This document shows positions 35,486-43,906 of a stretch of 53,792 bases of DNA, in pieces. How positions within the stretch are numbered: position 1 is the stretch's first letter; each line of letters opens with the position of its first letter. The position numbers were made by a program, and so were the translations under genes. Source of the stretch: Spirochaetia bacterium (lineage in GTDB: Bacteria; Spirochaetota; Spirochaetia; Treponematales; Breznakiellaceae); NCBI GenBank assembly GCA_025997795.1, contig BNVB01000007.1, forward strand, positions 1-53,792, given 5' to 3'. Below the pieces are notes generated by a model. It searched no databases, was not told where the DNA came from, and saw nothing but the letters and a program-made list of their open reading frames with translations.

Positions 35486-36484
35486 TTACTTAGTATTCTT
35501 GTATTGCAGCAATACAGCCGCAATTATTACCACACCTCTGGCTGCCTGCTGGAGGAACGACGATACACCCCCCAGAACAAGCATATTGTTGATCATGCCC
35601 AGCATGATGGCCCCCAAAAGGGTACCCACCACAGAGCCTTTACCGCCGCTCATGGCAGTTCCGCCAATTACCACCGCCGCAATAGCTTCCAGTTCGTAAC
35701 CGTTACCATCCCCGGAGGAGTGGATACAGTTAATCCGGCTGGACCAAAGCAGTGCCGATACCGCCACGGTAAAACCAGTAATGATATAGGGAACCAGTTT
35801 TATCAAGTTAATGTTGATTGCCGAATACCGGGCTACCTGTTCGTTGGCCCCCACGGCGCAGACATAACGGCCAAAACGGGTATTGTTCAACAATAGATGG
35901 AGCACCACCGTTAAAACCCCAAATACCAAAACCGGCAGGGGAATAAAGAAAAATTCCGCCGGTCCAAAGAGGGGATAGACCTCGCTTTCGGACATAATAT
36001 TGGCGGCCCCGGAAAAGTACTGTATCAGGGAACGGAAAATAGCCATGGTACCCAGGGTGGCAATAAAAGGCGCTATTCTTCCCTTGGTTACCATAAAACC
36101 GTTTACAAACCCGCAAATACAGCCAAAGACCAGGCAGAACAGTACCGCAATAATCGTGCCCCCCACCGAATCTGAGGGAAACAGATTTAAGAGGAAAATT
36201 GTAATGCCCCCCGTAAAGGCCATCATGGAACCCACGGAAAGATCGATACCCCCGGAGATAATAATCAGCGTCATGCCAAGGCCGATTACCCCGGTATACG
36301 AAGCCTGTTTGACAATGTTAGACAGGTTGCCCCAGGTAAGAAAGCTGGGCCAGCCATACCAGTCCTGGCCTGCCCAGGAAACAAAAATTGCCAGGACAAA
36401 GAGCAATATAAATCCCAGCCCGGTAGAATGTTCGCTCCATTTGAACCGGCTAAAACGAAAACCGGAAAGTGTTTGACTACTCAT
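35486..36484 (-). CDS. Sugar ABC transporter permease (RbsC family)
   Basis: 332 residues with about nine membrane helices. Family motifs: GLGMTLIIISGGIDLSVGSM, AVGANEQVARYSAINI, AIAAVVIGGTAMSGGKGSVV, LLGAIMLGMINNML. It is the membrane channel of the importer, working as a dimer with the ATPase. The start overlaps the ATPase stop (TAATG), showing coupling. Confidence 0.92.
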   Translation of the reverse strand: MSSQTLSGFRFSRFKWSEHSTGLGFILLFVLAIFVSWAGQDWYGWPSFLTWGNLSNIVKQASYTGVIGLGMTLIIISGGIDLSVGSMMAFTGGITIFLLNLFPSDSVGGTIIAVLFCLVFGCICGFVNGFMVTKGRIAPFIATLGTMAIFRSLIQYFSGAANIMSESEVYPLFGPAEFFFIPLPVLVFGVLTVVLHLLLNNTRFGRYVCAVGANEQVARYSAININLIKLVPYIITGFTVAVSALLWSSRINCIHSSGDGNGYELEAIAAVVIGGTAMSGGKGSVVGTLLGAIMLGMINNMLVLGGVSSFLQQAARGVVIIAAVLLQYKNTK

Positions 36485-37986
36485 TAGTTTGACCCCTTAA
36501 TGCCTGTAGCATGAAACATAATTTCTTCTTTGTTAATATGATCCCCTTCAAGGCAGCCGGCCACCGTTCCTTCCCGCATTACATAGACCCTGCTGCAAAG
36601 ACCGATAAGCTCTTCCATTTCCGAGGAAATAACCATACAGGAAATACCGCTTTCCGCCAGTTGATGGATAAACTCATAAATTTCCTGTTTAGCACTAACA
36701 TCAATACCCCGGGTTGGTTCGTCCAGGATAAGGATCTCCGGCTTGGTATCCAGCCAGCGGGAAAGGTATACCTTTTGCTGGTTGCCGCCGGAAAGAAAAC
36801 GCAGATGCATTCTTGGAGAAGCGGCGGCAATCTTAAAGGATTTAACATAATTGGCGGTCTTGGCAAATTCCGCCTTTTTGTCGATAAAGCCCTGTTTAAG
36901 ATAATCTTTAAGGGAAATAAGGGTAATGTTCTGGGGCAGGTTAAAACCCTGGACAATACCCTTACCCTGCCGGTCTTCACTCAAGTAGGCAATTTTGTGT
37001 TTTACTGCATCGGCGGGGGTTTTTATCTGGACAGTTTTTCCTTCCAGTTTAATGGTTCCTTCCGCAGCCCGGAGTCCCATAACCGCCTCTGCCAGTTCTG
37101 TCCTGCCGGAACCAACCAGCCCTGCAAAACCCAGCACTTCTCCTTTTCGCAGGGAAAACGAAATATCCCGCAGCAATCCTTTAATGTTAAGCTTGTCCAC
37201 CTCCAGCACCGCTGTATCTGCGGTGCGAAGAAGTTTGGGCGGAAAGAGCTGCTGGAAGTTTGCACGGCCTACCATTTTGCGGGCTATGTCTTCTTCGTTT
37301 ACCGCAGTAACTTCGTCCACACTGATTAATTTGCCGTCCCGCAGGACCGTAACCCTGTCGCAGATTGTCTTAATCTCGTTAAGTTTGTGGGAAACAAAGA
37401 TGATCGTTACCCCCTGCGCTTTAAGATCCTTCATAATGTTAAAGAGGGTTTCCACCTCGCGGTTTGTAAGGGTGGTGGTAGGTTCATCCATAATAAGAAG
37501 CCGGGCGTTAAGCATCAGCGCCTTGGAAATTTCCACCATCTGTTTTTCCGCCACACTCAAATCGCTTATAAGCTGGTTTACCTTTACCGGCATCTTAAGT
37601 TCCAGAAGCTGTTTTTCCGAACGTTCCCGCATCTTCTGTTTGTCCAAAAGCCCAAAAGATTGTTTAATTTCGTTTCCCAGGAAAATGTTTTCAAACACCG
37701 TTAGGCTGTTGATAAGATTAAATTCCTGGGGGACCATGCCGACTCCCAGAGACTTGGCGATGATATAATCGGGAATGGAAACCGCTTTGCCGTCCAGCAC
37801 CAGATTACCCAGAGAAGGCTGGTAAATGCCGCTGATAATCTTGATCAACGTGGACTTACCGGCGCCGTTTTCGCCGATAAGCCCCATGATCTCTCCCTTG
37901 CGTATATCAAAGCTGATATCGTCCAGCACCTTCACTCCGGAAAAATTCTTGGAGATATGCTGTATAGAAAGAATGGTCCCGCTCAT
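36484..37986 (-). CDS. Sugar ABC transporter ATPase, double domain (RbsA/MglA family)
   Basis: 500 residues, two ATPase domains. Domain 1: Walker A GENGAGKST, signature LSVAEKQMVEISKAL, Walker B LLIMDEPTTTL. Domain 2: P-loop variant GLVGSGRTELAEAV, signature LSGGNQQKVYLSRWL, LILDEPTRGIDVSAK. This is the normal state for the family. It powers uptake with the RbsC-type permease. It starts directly after the isomerase stop with a poor SD, so coupling is likely. Confidence 0.93.
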   Translation of the reverse strand: MSGTILSIQHISKNFSGVKVLDDISFDIRKGEIMGLIGENGAGKSTLIKIISGIYQPSLGNLVLDGKAVSIPDYIIAKSLGVGMVPQEFNLINSLTVFENIFLGNEIKQSFGLLDKQKMRERSEKQLLELKMPVKVNQLISDLSVAEKQMVEISKALMLNARLLIMDEPTTTLTNREVETLFNIMKDLKAQGVTIIFVSHKLNEIKTICDRVTVLRDGKLISVDEVTAVNEEDIARKMVGRANFQQLFPPKLLRTADTAVLEVDKLNIKGLLRDISFSLRKGEVLGFAGLVGSGRTELAEAVMGLRAAEGTIKLEGKTVQIKTPADAVKHKIAYLSEDRQGKGIVQGFNLPQNITLISLKDYLKQGFIDKKAEFAKTANYVKSFKIAAASPRMHLRFLSGGNQQKVYLSRWLDTKPEILILDEPTRGIDVSAKQEIYEFIHQLAESGISCMVISSEMEELIGLCSRVYVMREGTVAGCLEGDHINKEEIMFHATGIKGSN

Positions 37987-37988
37987 AA

Positions 37989-38981
37989 CTAGTCCGACTT
38001 AAGGGCATCGTCAAAGGCAATATTGGACGGCGCAAAATCCACTTTGCGGACAAACGCTGCTGCTTCTTTGGCGCCGAATTCCCGTTCCATGCCCGAATCT
38101 TCCCATTCCACCGAAAGGGGTCCCTGGTAATTCATTACATTCAGTTCCCGGATTATGTCCTCGAAGTTGACATTGCCGTGTCCCAGGGAACGGAAGTTCC
38201 AGCCCCGGCGGGTATCGCCAAAGGTAATGTGGGAACCAAGGATTCCCGCTTTACCGTCCAGGGTAACTGCCGCATCCTTCATGTGGACATGGTAAATTTG
38301 TTTGGCATAATCCCGAAGGAAGATATGGGGAGTTACACCCTGCCAGATAAGATGTGACGGGTCAAAGTTAAATCCCAATGCGGGGCGGCATTTGAATTCT
38401 TCCAGAAGCCGCCCGGCGGTATAGTAGTCAAAGGCAATTTCGGTTGGATGTACTTCCAGGGCAAACTTTATTCCGTTTTTGTCGAACTCGTCAAAAATCG
38501 GCGTCCAAAGCTGGACGATTTTTTTAAAGGCATCGTCCACCATTTTGTCGCTGGTCTGGGGGAAGGAATACCAATAGGCCCAGATAGGACTGCCCATAAA
38601 ACCGGTAACCACTTTTACCCCCAGGTTTTTGGCGGCGGCAGGGGCATACTTCATATATTCAATGGCCCACTCGCGGATCTTGTCGGGCTGGCCCGCCAAA
38701 GCCGACGGGGCAAAACCATCCAGCCGGGGGTCCCAGTTATCGCCCACACACTGACCAACCAGGTGGGTACCAATGGCCCAGGTTTTAAGGCCGTTTTTTG
38801 CCAGGATGTCCAGCCGCCCTTTGGCATAGGCCGGGTCGGTGGCGGCTTTTTTAAGATCCAGGTGGTCGCCCCAACAGGCAATTTCCAGGCCGTCGTAACC
38901 AAAGGACTTTGCCTTGGCGCAAATTGTTTCAAAGGGCAGGTCCGCCCACTGTCCGGTAAATAACGTAACTGGTCGTGACAT
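37989..38981 (-). CDS. Sugar phosphate isomerase/epimerase (xylose-isomerase-like TIM barrel)
   Basis: 330 residues, start backed by AGGAGG. AP-endonuclease-2/xylose-isomerase-like fold with metal-site residues in GYDGLEIACWGDHLD, FALEVHPTEIAFDYYTAG, LGFNFDPSHLIWQG, IYHVHMKDAAVTLDG and LSVEWEDSGMEREFG. Relatives include inosose dehydratase and hexulose epimerases. With the Gfo/Idh/MocA enzyme upstream it probably converts an oxidised sugar or cyclitol taken up by the ABC importer. The exact substrate cannot be told from sequence. Confidence 0.88.
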   Translation of the reverse strand: MSRPVTLFTGQWADLPFETICAKAKSFGYDGLEIACWGDHLDLKKAATDPAYAKGRLDILAKNGLKTWAIGTHLVGQCVGDNWDPRLDGFAPSALAGQPDKIREWAIEYMKYAPAAAKNLGVKVVTGFMGSPIWAYWYSFPQTSDKMVDDAFKKIVQLWTPIFDEFDKNGIKFALEVHPTEIAFDYYTAGRLLEEFKCRPALGFNFDPSHLIWQGVTPHIFLRDYAKQIYHVHMKDAAVTLDGKAGILGSHITFGDTRRGWNFRSLGHGNVNFEDIIRELNVMNYQGPLSVEWEDSGMEREFGAKEAAAFVRKVDFAPSNIAFDDALKSD

Positions 38982-39001
38982 TTGTTACTCCTCCTAAGAT
39001 T

Positions 39002-40192
39002 TTAAAAGTTTACCCAGACTGCTCCCTTCTGGGAACTTTCCACACATTTACCAATAAACTTAACGCCGTCCAATCCGTTTTCCGCATTGGGGAAATCCAA
39101 ATCGTCTTCCGTTAAGGACTGTCCTGCTTTTTGTTTAATAAGGGCGCCGATATAGGTCTTATAGATGTTTGCCATGGCTTCAAAGTACCCTTCGGGATGT
39201 CCCGAGGGGATACGGGAAAGGGACTGGGCCCGGGGATAAAAGCCGTCCCGGCCCCGGGAAAGTACCGCCCGGGGTTTTCCCAACAGGGACACCTTAAGGT
39301 AGTTGGGGTCTTCAACCCGCCACTCAATACCGCCCTTGGTTCCAAAAACCCGGAACTGGAGGCCGTTGTCATAACCCATGGCTACCTGGCTGGACCAGTA
39401 CACACCCTTGGCGCCGGCCTTGGCCGTATTTCCCGGGGCATACTCCAGCATGATAGTGGCATTGTCATCCAAAACCCGGCCAGGGCCGATTTTATCAAGC
39501 CGGGCGCAGAGCGATTTGATTTTAAGCCCTGTTACATAGGAAATCATATTTTCGATATGGGAACCGATATCCCCCACACAGTTGGATTTACCCGCCAGTT
39601 TGGGGTCCGTGCGCCATTCCGCCTGTTTGCTCCCTTCTTTTTCCTGGGGAGTGATAAGCCAATCCTGGGGATATTCGCCGGTTACATAAATAATGTCGCC
39701 AATTTCGCCCTTGCGGATCATCTCTCGTGCGTGTTTTACCGCCGGAAAGCCCGTATAGGTATAGGTTACCCCAAAGAGCAGCTTATTTTTCTTTGCCAGA
39801 TCCGCCAGCTCTTGAGCTTCGGCTTCTTCAAAACAGAGGGGTTTATCGCACACTACATTAATTCCCTTGTTCAGAAAGGCTTTTGCCGCCGGATAATGGC
39901 TGATATTGGGGGTAACGATGACAACAAAGTCGATTTTATCTGCCCGTTTGGCTTCTGCCTCGGCCATTTCTTCAAAGGTTTTATAGAGCCGGTCCCCGGC
40001 GATACCCAGGGCCTTACCTGTAGCAAGGGTATTATCGTAGGAACGGGAAAAACAGCCCGCCCTTATATCCGCCATGCCATCCAGAGCGATAGATTTACGG
40101 TGAACATCCCCTATAAATGCTCCCGCACCGCCGCCCACCATACCATAAGTCAGTTTTCCGCCAATACCGGAATCCGCACTGCCTTCAATCAT
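39002..40192 (-). CDS. Gfo/Idh/MocA-family NAD(P) dehydrogenase
   Basis: 396 residues. The N-terminal Rossmann fold has GMVGGGAGAFIGDVHRKSI and VVIVTPNISHYPAAKAFLN. The conserved KP step is VVCDKPLCFEEAEAQ. The C-terminal domain has GDIGSHIENMISYVTG with the catalytic-region D and H. It probably oxidises a sugar, inositol or similar alcohol with NAD(P). First gene of a five-gene operon with isomerase, ABC ATPase, permease and binding protein; the start follows AGGGGG 6 nt upstream. No regulator is encoded in the window for it. Confidence 0.9.
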   Translation of the reverse strand: MIEGSADSGIGGKLTYGMVGGGAGAFIGDVHRKSIALDGMADIRAGCFSRSYDNTLATGKALGIAGDRLYKTFEEMAEAEAKRADKIDFVVIVTPNISHYPAAKAFLNKGINVVCDKPLCFEEAEAQELADLAKKNKLLFGVTYTYTGFPAVKHAREMIRKGEIGDIIYVTGEYPQDWLITPQEKEGSKQAEWRTDPKLAGKSNCVGDIGSHIENMISYVTGLKIKSLCARLDKIGPGRVLDDNATIMLEYAPGNTAKAGAKGVYWSSQVAMGYDNGLQFRVFGTKGGIEWRVEDPNYLKVSLLGKPRAVLSRGRDGFYPRAQSLSRIPSGHPEGYFEAMANIYKTYIGALIKQKAGQSLTEDDLDFPNAENGLDGVKFIGKCVESSQKGAVWVNF

Positions 40193-40248
40193 TGCAACCC
40201 CCTTTTAATGGCCACCTAGCCTTAAAAAAACTGTATGTTGGTATGACC

Positions 40249-40277
40249 ATCATATTTCAAAACCAAAAAACCGTCAA
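40249..40277 (-). promoter_or_regulatory. Promoter of the sugar dehydrogenase-ABC operon
   Basis: TTGACG (40277-40272), a 17-bp spacer and TATGAT (40254-40249) on the minus strand, about 57 nt before the Gfo/Idh/MocA ATG. The rest of the gap of 40193-40323 holds no gene. Confidence 0.75.
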
Positions 40278-40323
40278 TCTAGTTACACAAAATAGTTTTT
40301 TATATTGCATTGTAAAACAGGTC

Positions 40324-40352
40324 TTTAGAAAAAGCAAGTTTTTTTTTACAAT
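40324..40352 (+). promoter_or_regulatory. Promoter of the radical SAM gene
   Basis: TTTAGA (40324-40329), 17 bp, then TACAAT (40347-40352). The GTG start at 40362 follows after 9 nt, so the transcript leader would be only a few nt. Confidence 0.5.
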
Positions 40353-40361
40353 ACTAAAGAG

Positions 40362-41462
40362 GTGAAAAATATAAGCGAGCTCTATGGATCCTGTTTTCTT
40401 TGTCCCCGCCGCTGCGGAGTTAGACGCCTTAGCGGGACAAGCCCTGGGCTTTTAAGGAAAGCCCAGGGCTATTGCGGCGAAAGCGCCCAACTGCGGCTGG
40501 CCTGCGCTTCCATCCACCGGGGGGAAGAGCCGCCTCTTACCAGCGGGCCGGTCAGCGGCCCGGATTCGGGGGCTGCCGGGAGCGGTTCCGGCACTATCTT
40601 TGTCAGCGGCTGTAACCTGGGTTGTGTGTTTTGTCAAAACCGGCAAATCTCTTTTCTGGCCAGCCCCAGCCAGAAAAGACAGGCAGAAGGTACTTTGGGA
40701 CGGGTGGTAGAAACGGCGGAATTTGCCAGGATTTGTCTAACCCTGGCGGAAAAGGGGGCGGTCAATATCAACATTGTTACCGGCAGCCACGCTGTCCCGG
40801 CCATTGTAGAAGGAATTACTGCAGCCAGGGCGGCGGGGCTGGCCATCCCGGTACTGTGGAATTCATCGGCCTATGAATTGCCGGAAACACTGGAATTGCT
40901 GGCGGATACGGTGGATGTGTACCTGCCGGACTTAAAAACCCTGGACAGCGGAATTGCAGGCAGGTACTTTAACGCCCCGGACTATCCGGAAATTGCCGCA
41001 GCGGCAATCCGCAAAATGCTGGCACTGCGGCCGCGGGGTCTGGAATGGATGCCGCGGGGTCTGAAACAAGATCCGGCCCGGCCGGCGGGTTTTGGCGCAG
41101 ATACCCCGGCGGCCCTGGTTTCCGGGGTGATGGTCCGCCACCTGGTTTTGCCGGGACACCTGGAAGCAAGCCGGAGGGTGCTGCGCTGGTTTGCGGATCA
41201 TTGTGCCGGCCAGGCGCTGCTTTCCCTGATGTTTCAGTATACCCCCACAGGGCCGGAAACAGCTGAATCTTCGCCGGATCGTTACCTTACCAAGGAAGAA
41301 TACGACACTATACTGGAATGGCTTAGTGAATTGGGCATTGAAGACGGCTACTGCCAGGAATTGGTTCCCGGTGCGGACTGGCTGCCGGATTTCCGGCGGG
41401 CCAATCCCTTTCCTGTGGGTATGGCCCTTCCGGTATGGCACTGGCGGGAAGGATTTCTTTAA
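40362..41462 (+). CDS. PflX-like radical SAM protein
   Basis: 366 residues. The radical SAM cluster motif is CNLGCVFCQN (CxxxCxxC) at about residues 85-94. An N-terminal Cys pattern CFLCPRRCGVRR and GYCGE belongs to COG1313 (PflX, named for resemblance to pyruvate formate-lyase activases but of unproved role). INIVTGSHAVPAIVEGI and WNSSAYELPETLELL also fit. The GTG start sits inside an AAAGAGGTG stretch that looks like an SD, which leaves the true start uncertain (see findings). A 21-bp repeat pair (41031-41057) puts RGLEWMPRGLKQ into the second half. It ends at a terminator. It could serve the glycyl radical enzyme of this window, but it is in another operon 5.4 kb away. Confidence 0.82.
   Translation: MKNISELYGSCFLCPRRCGVRRLSGTSPGLLRKAQGYCGESAQLRLACASIHRGEEPPLTSGPVSGPDSGAAGSGSGTIFVSGCNLGCVFCQNRQISFLASPSQKRQAEGTLGRVVETAEFARICLTLAEKGAVNINIVTGSHAVPAIVEGITAARAAGLAIPVLWNSSAYELPETLELLADTVDVYLPDLKTLDSGIAGRYFNAPDYPEIAAAAIRKMLALRPRGLEWMPRGLKQDPARPAGFGADTPAALVSGVMVRHLVLPGHLEASRRVLRWFADHCAGQALLSLMFQYTPTGPETAESSPDRYLTKEEYDTILEWLSELGIEDGYCQELVPGADWLPDFRRANPFPVGMALPVWHWREGFL
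41031..41057. repeat. 21-bp dispersed repeat, locus 4 (inside the radical SAM gene)
   Basis: CCGCGG at 41031 and 41052, exactly 21 bp apart, with GGTCTGGAATGGATG between, then a partial GGGTCTGAAAC. It encodes RGLEWMPRGL, a different frame from the jetB copy. Confidence 0.88.
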
Positions 41463-41470
41463 AATTTCCT

Positions 41471-41506
41471 CCAAGGCTGTACTAAAACAGGCCTTGGCTA
41501 TTTTTT
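41471..41506 (+). terminator. Rho-independent terminator of the radical SAM gene
   Basis: CCAAGGC-TGT (41471-41480) pairs with ACA-G-GCCTTGG (41487-41497, one bulged G), followed by CTATTTTTT. Confidence 0.88.
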
Positions 41507-41524
41507 CCATTTCCTGTTATATTT

Positions 41525-41639
41525 GAGCTGGTTCCAAAATCGGTTATTTTGTCACCAGCTCTTGCAGTTTTTCAGGCAGAGCCTTACAAAACTGCATATT
41601 TTATAGGTGGCAGTTCCAAAATCTGACATTTTGGAACTG
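41525..41639. repeat. Three consecutive hairpins, two of them related
   Basis: Hairpin A: GAGCTGGTTCCAAAAT (41525-41540) with ATTTTGTCACCAGCTC (41546-41561), 14 of 16 paired. Hairpin B: TGCAGTTTT (41563-41571) with AAAACTGCA (41588-41596). Hairpin C: CAGTTCCAAAAT (41611-41622) with ATTTTGGAACTG (41628-41639), perfect. A and C share TTCCAAAATC and a 5-nt loop. None is followed by a T run, so they are not plain terminators. The gap holds no gene. Confidence 0.8.
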
Positions 41640-41683
41640 GCTCATTTAGATAAAACGTTCAAATGCTGTTATAGGTTTAAAGA

Positions 41684-43846
41684 ATGGCCAAACAAAAAGC
41701 GGTATATGCCCCCGGCGAACTTTCCAAAACACGGGACAGACTGGGAATCGGAAATCTTGACATGGACGAAGCCAAACGCATGACTCAGATTCTGGGCGGC
41801 GAAGTAGGTTATGAACGTTCCGATGATCAGGAAGCGTCCCTGCACAAACCCAAGCGGGTACGGCATGAAACCGTAGAGGTAAACATCGGCGGCAGGCCCA
41901 GGCGGCGGGTAGAGACCGCCGATGCCGACGGCATTAGCAGTGCAGAAATACGGGACTATATCAAAAAAAAGTCCAAAGCAAAAAGAGACGGCCCCGAGGA
42001 CGATCCGGCGGTTCCGGTAAAAGCAAGTTACTGGGAACGGGTTAAAATGGACAAATACTGCGGCCAGCTGGAATTTGAAATAAAAAATTCCGCACAGGTC
42101 CTTATATCCATGCTGTCAATCCTTAATGAACCTGCGGACTATGTAAGCCCCGCCTTTGTTAACCGGCGGATGAACGACTACTATAAACGCATTGAACTGC
42201 TTGTAACCTCGGTCCGGACCCTGCTTCCCCGGAACAACCTTAAGCGCAACGAACGGCTCAAAAAAGCTTCTCCCTTTACCTTTGCCATTCTGGATACCAT
42301 CCGTTACTGGAACATCGACCAGATTTCCGGCATCCTTACCCGGATTCAATCCCATCCCCGAAGCGCCAAAACAACGGATTTTACGGAAATTCTCCGGGAG
42401 ATCTACAAACCCCTCTATATACTGGACCAGCTGGAACCGGAAACCCATATTAAAGATGCGTTTAAACTGCTCTACAAAGTGCTCTACCTGGAAAACCCCA
42501 CAGAAGCAAAAAACAAGTACCAGGAACTGATCCGCAATGCGCTGCTCTCCTACGGAACTATCCGGCGGGATGTGCGGTACCAGTTGTATCCCCTTTTAAT
42601 GAAGTTCCTTTCCCATTGTTGGCTGCCCTACGAGGTTTTTTTCCAGGAACGAAAAAACCGTGTTAAGGATTTTCTCCATGTAAGCGAGCGAAACCAGATA
42701 AGCCCCCAGATGGAAAATGCCGCCACCGCCGAAGAAGCGGAAGAAATTGCCGAAGAAACAGAAAAAGCCAAAGTGGCGGCGGAACATCCTGAAACCAAGG
42801 AAGTCTTTGACGAAAGCGCCATGAGCGAACCCTTAACCGAAGAAGAACGGGTAAAAAGACAGGTTCAGGAATCGGAAAGTAAAGCCCTGGAACGGGGACT
42901 TTCGGCGCTGGAAACCCTCTTTCCCCAGGCTGGCTGGGAACGGATCGCTTTATTCCCGGATTTTTACCCCTACTTTTCCGATGTCTTTAAACTTAAAAAG
43001 GGCGCGGAACTTATTGCCCCCACGGATCCCCTGCAGCAAATCTATTTGTTTAGCCGCATTCTGGAAGAATTATTTTTTGGACTGCGGTATACCGCCTTTG
43101 GGGTAATCATGGGGCCCGATGGAAATCCAGAGCGGGTGGACGAATCGATAACCCGGATTATCAACGACTGGCAAAAAATTATTGAATCAAGCTTTGACAA
43201 AGAATACCTGCCCCGGCTGGACGAATACTGCCGGCTCCTGGAAAATACCGCCGAATCCAGAACCAGCAATTATGCCAAACGGCTGGTAAACGAACTGCAC
43301 TGGGCAAAACGGCTTTATTTTCTTCCCTATTATAAATTTGAATCCATTATGCCGCCGCCGTTCCAAAAAAATGCCGTCACTGCCCTCTACCCGGAGGTAC
43401 GGTCTCTTAGGCGTTACCTTACCGCCATAGCCGCCGGTATTGAACAGGGCAACAAGCGGGGAGGTGCGGAAAACAAATCCCCCTGCGACGGCATCGACAA
43501 CCCCTGGGACCCCTATGTTTTTCAGGTACCCAATCCTGTTTCAAAACGGCTGGATATGCTCCTGGCTCCAAAGAAACGGAACAATGCTTCGCTTATTTTC
43601 TTTACTCTGGCAATTACCGTGGTATTGGATCATCTCTTAAACGACGAAAACAGCTGGGCCTATGGAGACCGGGCAGGTTTCCTCTTTCGCAGCGAAAACG
43701 GCGAAGGAATCCGGCCCCTCTTTGGTGTGGAAAGTAAGATTGATTCGGAACAGATCTTTAAACAGATAATAAGAAAACGCCAGGCCGCCGCGGCCCAGGC
43801 GGAAGCGGAAAAGAAAGCTCAAGAACTTAACGTACCCGCCGAATGA
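41684..43846 (+). CDS. Conserved spirochaete-type protein of unknown function
   Basis: 720 residues, soluble, no signal peptide or membrane helix. The N-terminus (VYAPGELSKTRDRLGI, MDEAKRMTQILGGEVGYER) is a compact conserved-looking motif, followed by a basic linker. A mostly helical body runs from about 110 to 345, an acidic coiled stretch (about 345-405, EEAEEIAEETEKAKVAAEH) and a second helical body (about 410-690). The tail is Ala/Glu/Gln-rich. I do not recognise a catalytic motif. Such N-terminal segments occur, to my memory, in spirochaete proteins linked to motility (BB0236-like), but I cannot confirm it. A TATAGG box lies 8 nt before the ATG and there is no good SD. It converges on the RecA-fold ATPase gene, with a 21-bp repeat between them. 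Confidence 0.6.
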   Translation: MAKQKAVYAPGELSKTRDRLGIGNLDMDEAKRMTQILGGEVGYERSDDQEASLHKPKRVRHETVEVNIGGRPRRRVETADADGISSAEIRDYIKKKSKAKRDGPEDDPAVPVKASYWERVKMDKYCGQLEFEIKNSAQVLISMLSILNEPADYVSPAFVNRRMNDYYKRIELLVTSVRTLLPRNNLKRNERLKKASPFTFAILDTIRYWNIDQISGILTRIQSHPRSAKTTDFTEILREIYKPLYILDQLEPETHIKDAFKLLYKVLYLENPTEAKNKYQELIRNALLSYGTIRRDVRYQLYPLLMKFLSHCWLPYEVFFQERKNRVKDFLHVSERNQISPQMENAATAEEAEEIAEETEKAKVAAEHPETKEVFDESAMSEPLTEEERVKRQVQESESKALERGLSALETLFPQAGWERIALFPDFYPYFSDVFKLKKGAELIAPTDPLQQIYLFSRILEELFFGLRYTAFGVIMGPDGNPERVDESITRIINDWQKIIESSFDKEYLPRLDEYCRLLENTAESRTSNYAKRLVNELHWAKRLYFLPYYKFESIMPPPFQKNAVTALYPEVRSLRRYLTAIAAGIEQGNKRGGAENKSPCDGIDNPWDPYVFQVPNPVSKRLDMLLAPKKRNNASLIFFTLAITVVLDHLLNDENSWAYGDRAGFLFRSENGEGIRPLFGVESKIDSEQIFKQIIRKRQAAAAQAEAEKKAQELNVPAE

Positions 43847-43876
43847 GGCTCCCGGCGAATATATAAGCTTTCTTCC

Positions 43877-43903
43877 CCGCGGCATCCATTCCACTCCCCG
43901 CGG
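43877..43903. repeat. 21-bp dispersed repeat, locus 5 (between convergent genes)
   Basis: CCGCGG at 43877 and 43898, exactly 21 bp apart, with CATCCATTCCACTCC between. It lies in the 60-nt gap between the 720-residue gene and the RecA-fold ATPase gene, so here it is non-coding. Confidence 0.9.
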
Positions 43904-43906
43904 TGT

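Noticed and set aside
34576..35493. A 305-residue plus-strand open frame
   Set aside because: Antisense to the sugar-binding protein gene, which has a signal peptide, SD and family motifs.
39131..40219. A 362-residue plus-strand open frame
   Set aside because: Antisense to the well-supported Gfo/Idh/MocA dehydrogenase; no family resemblance.
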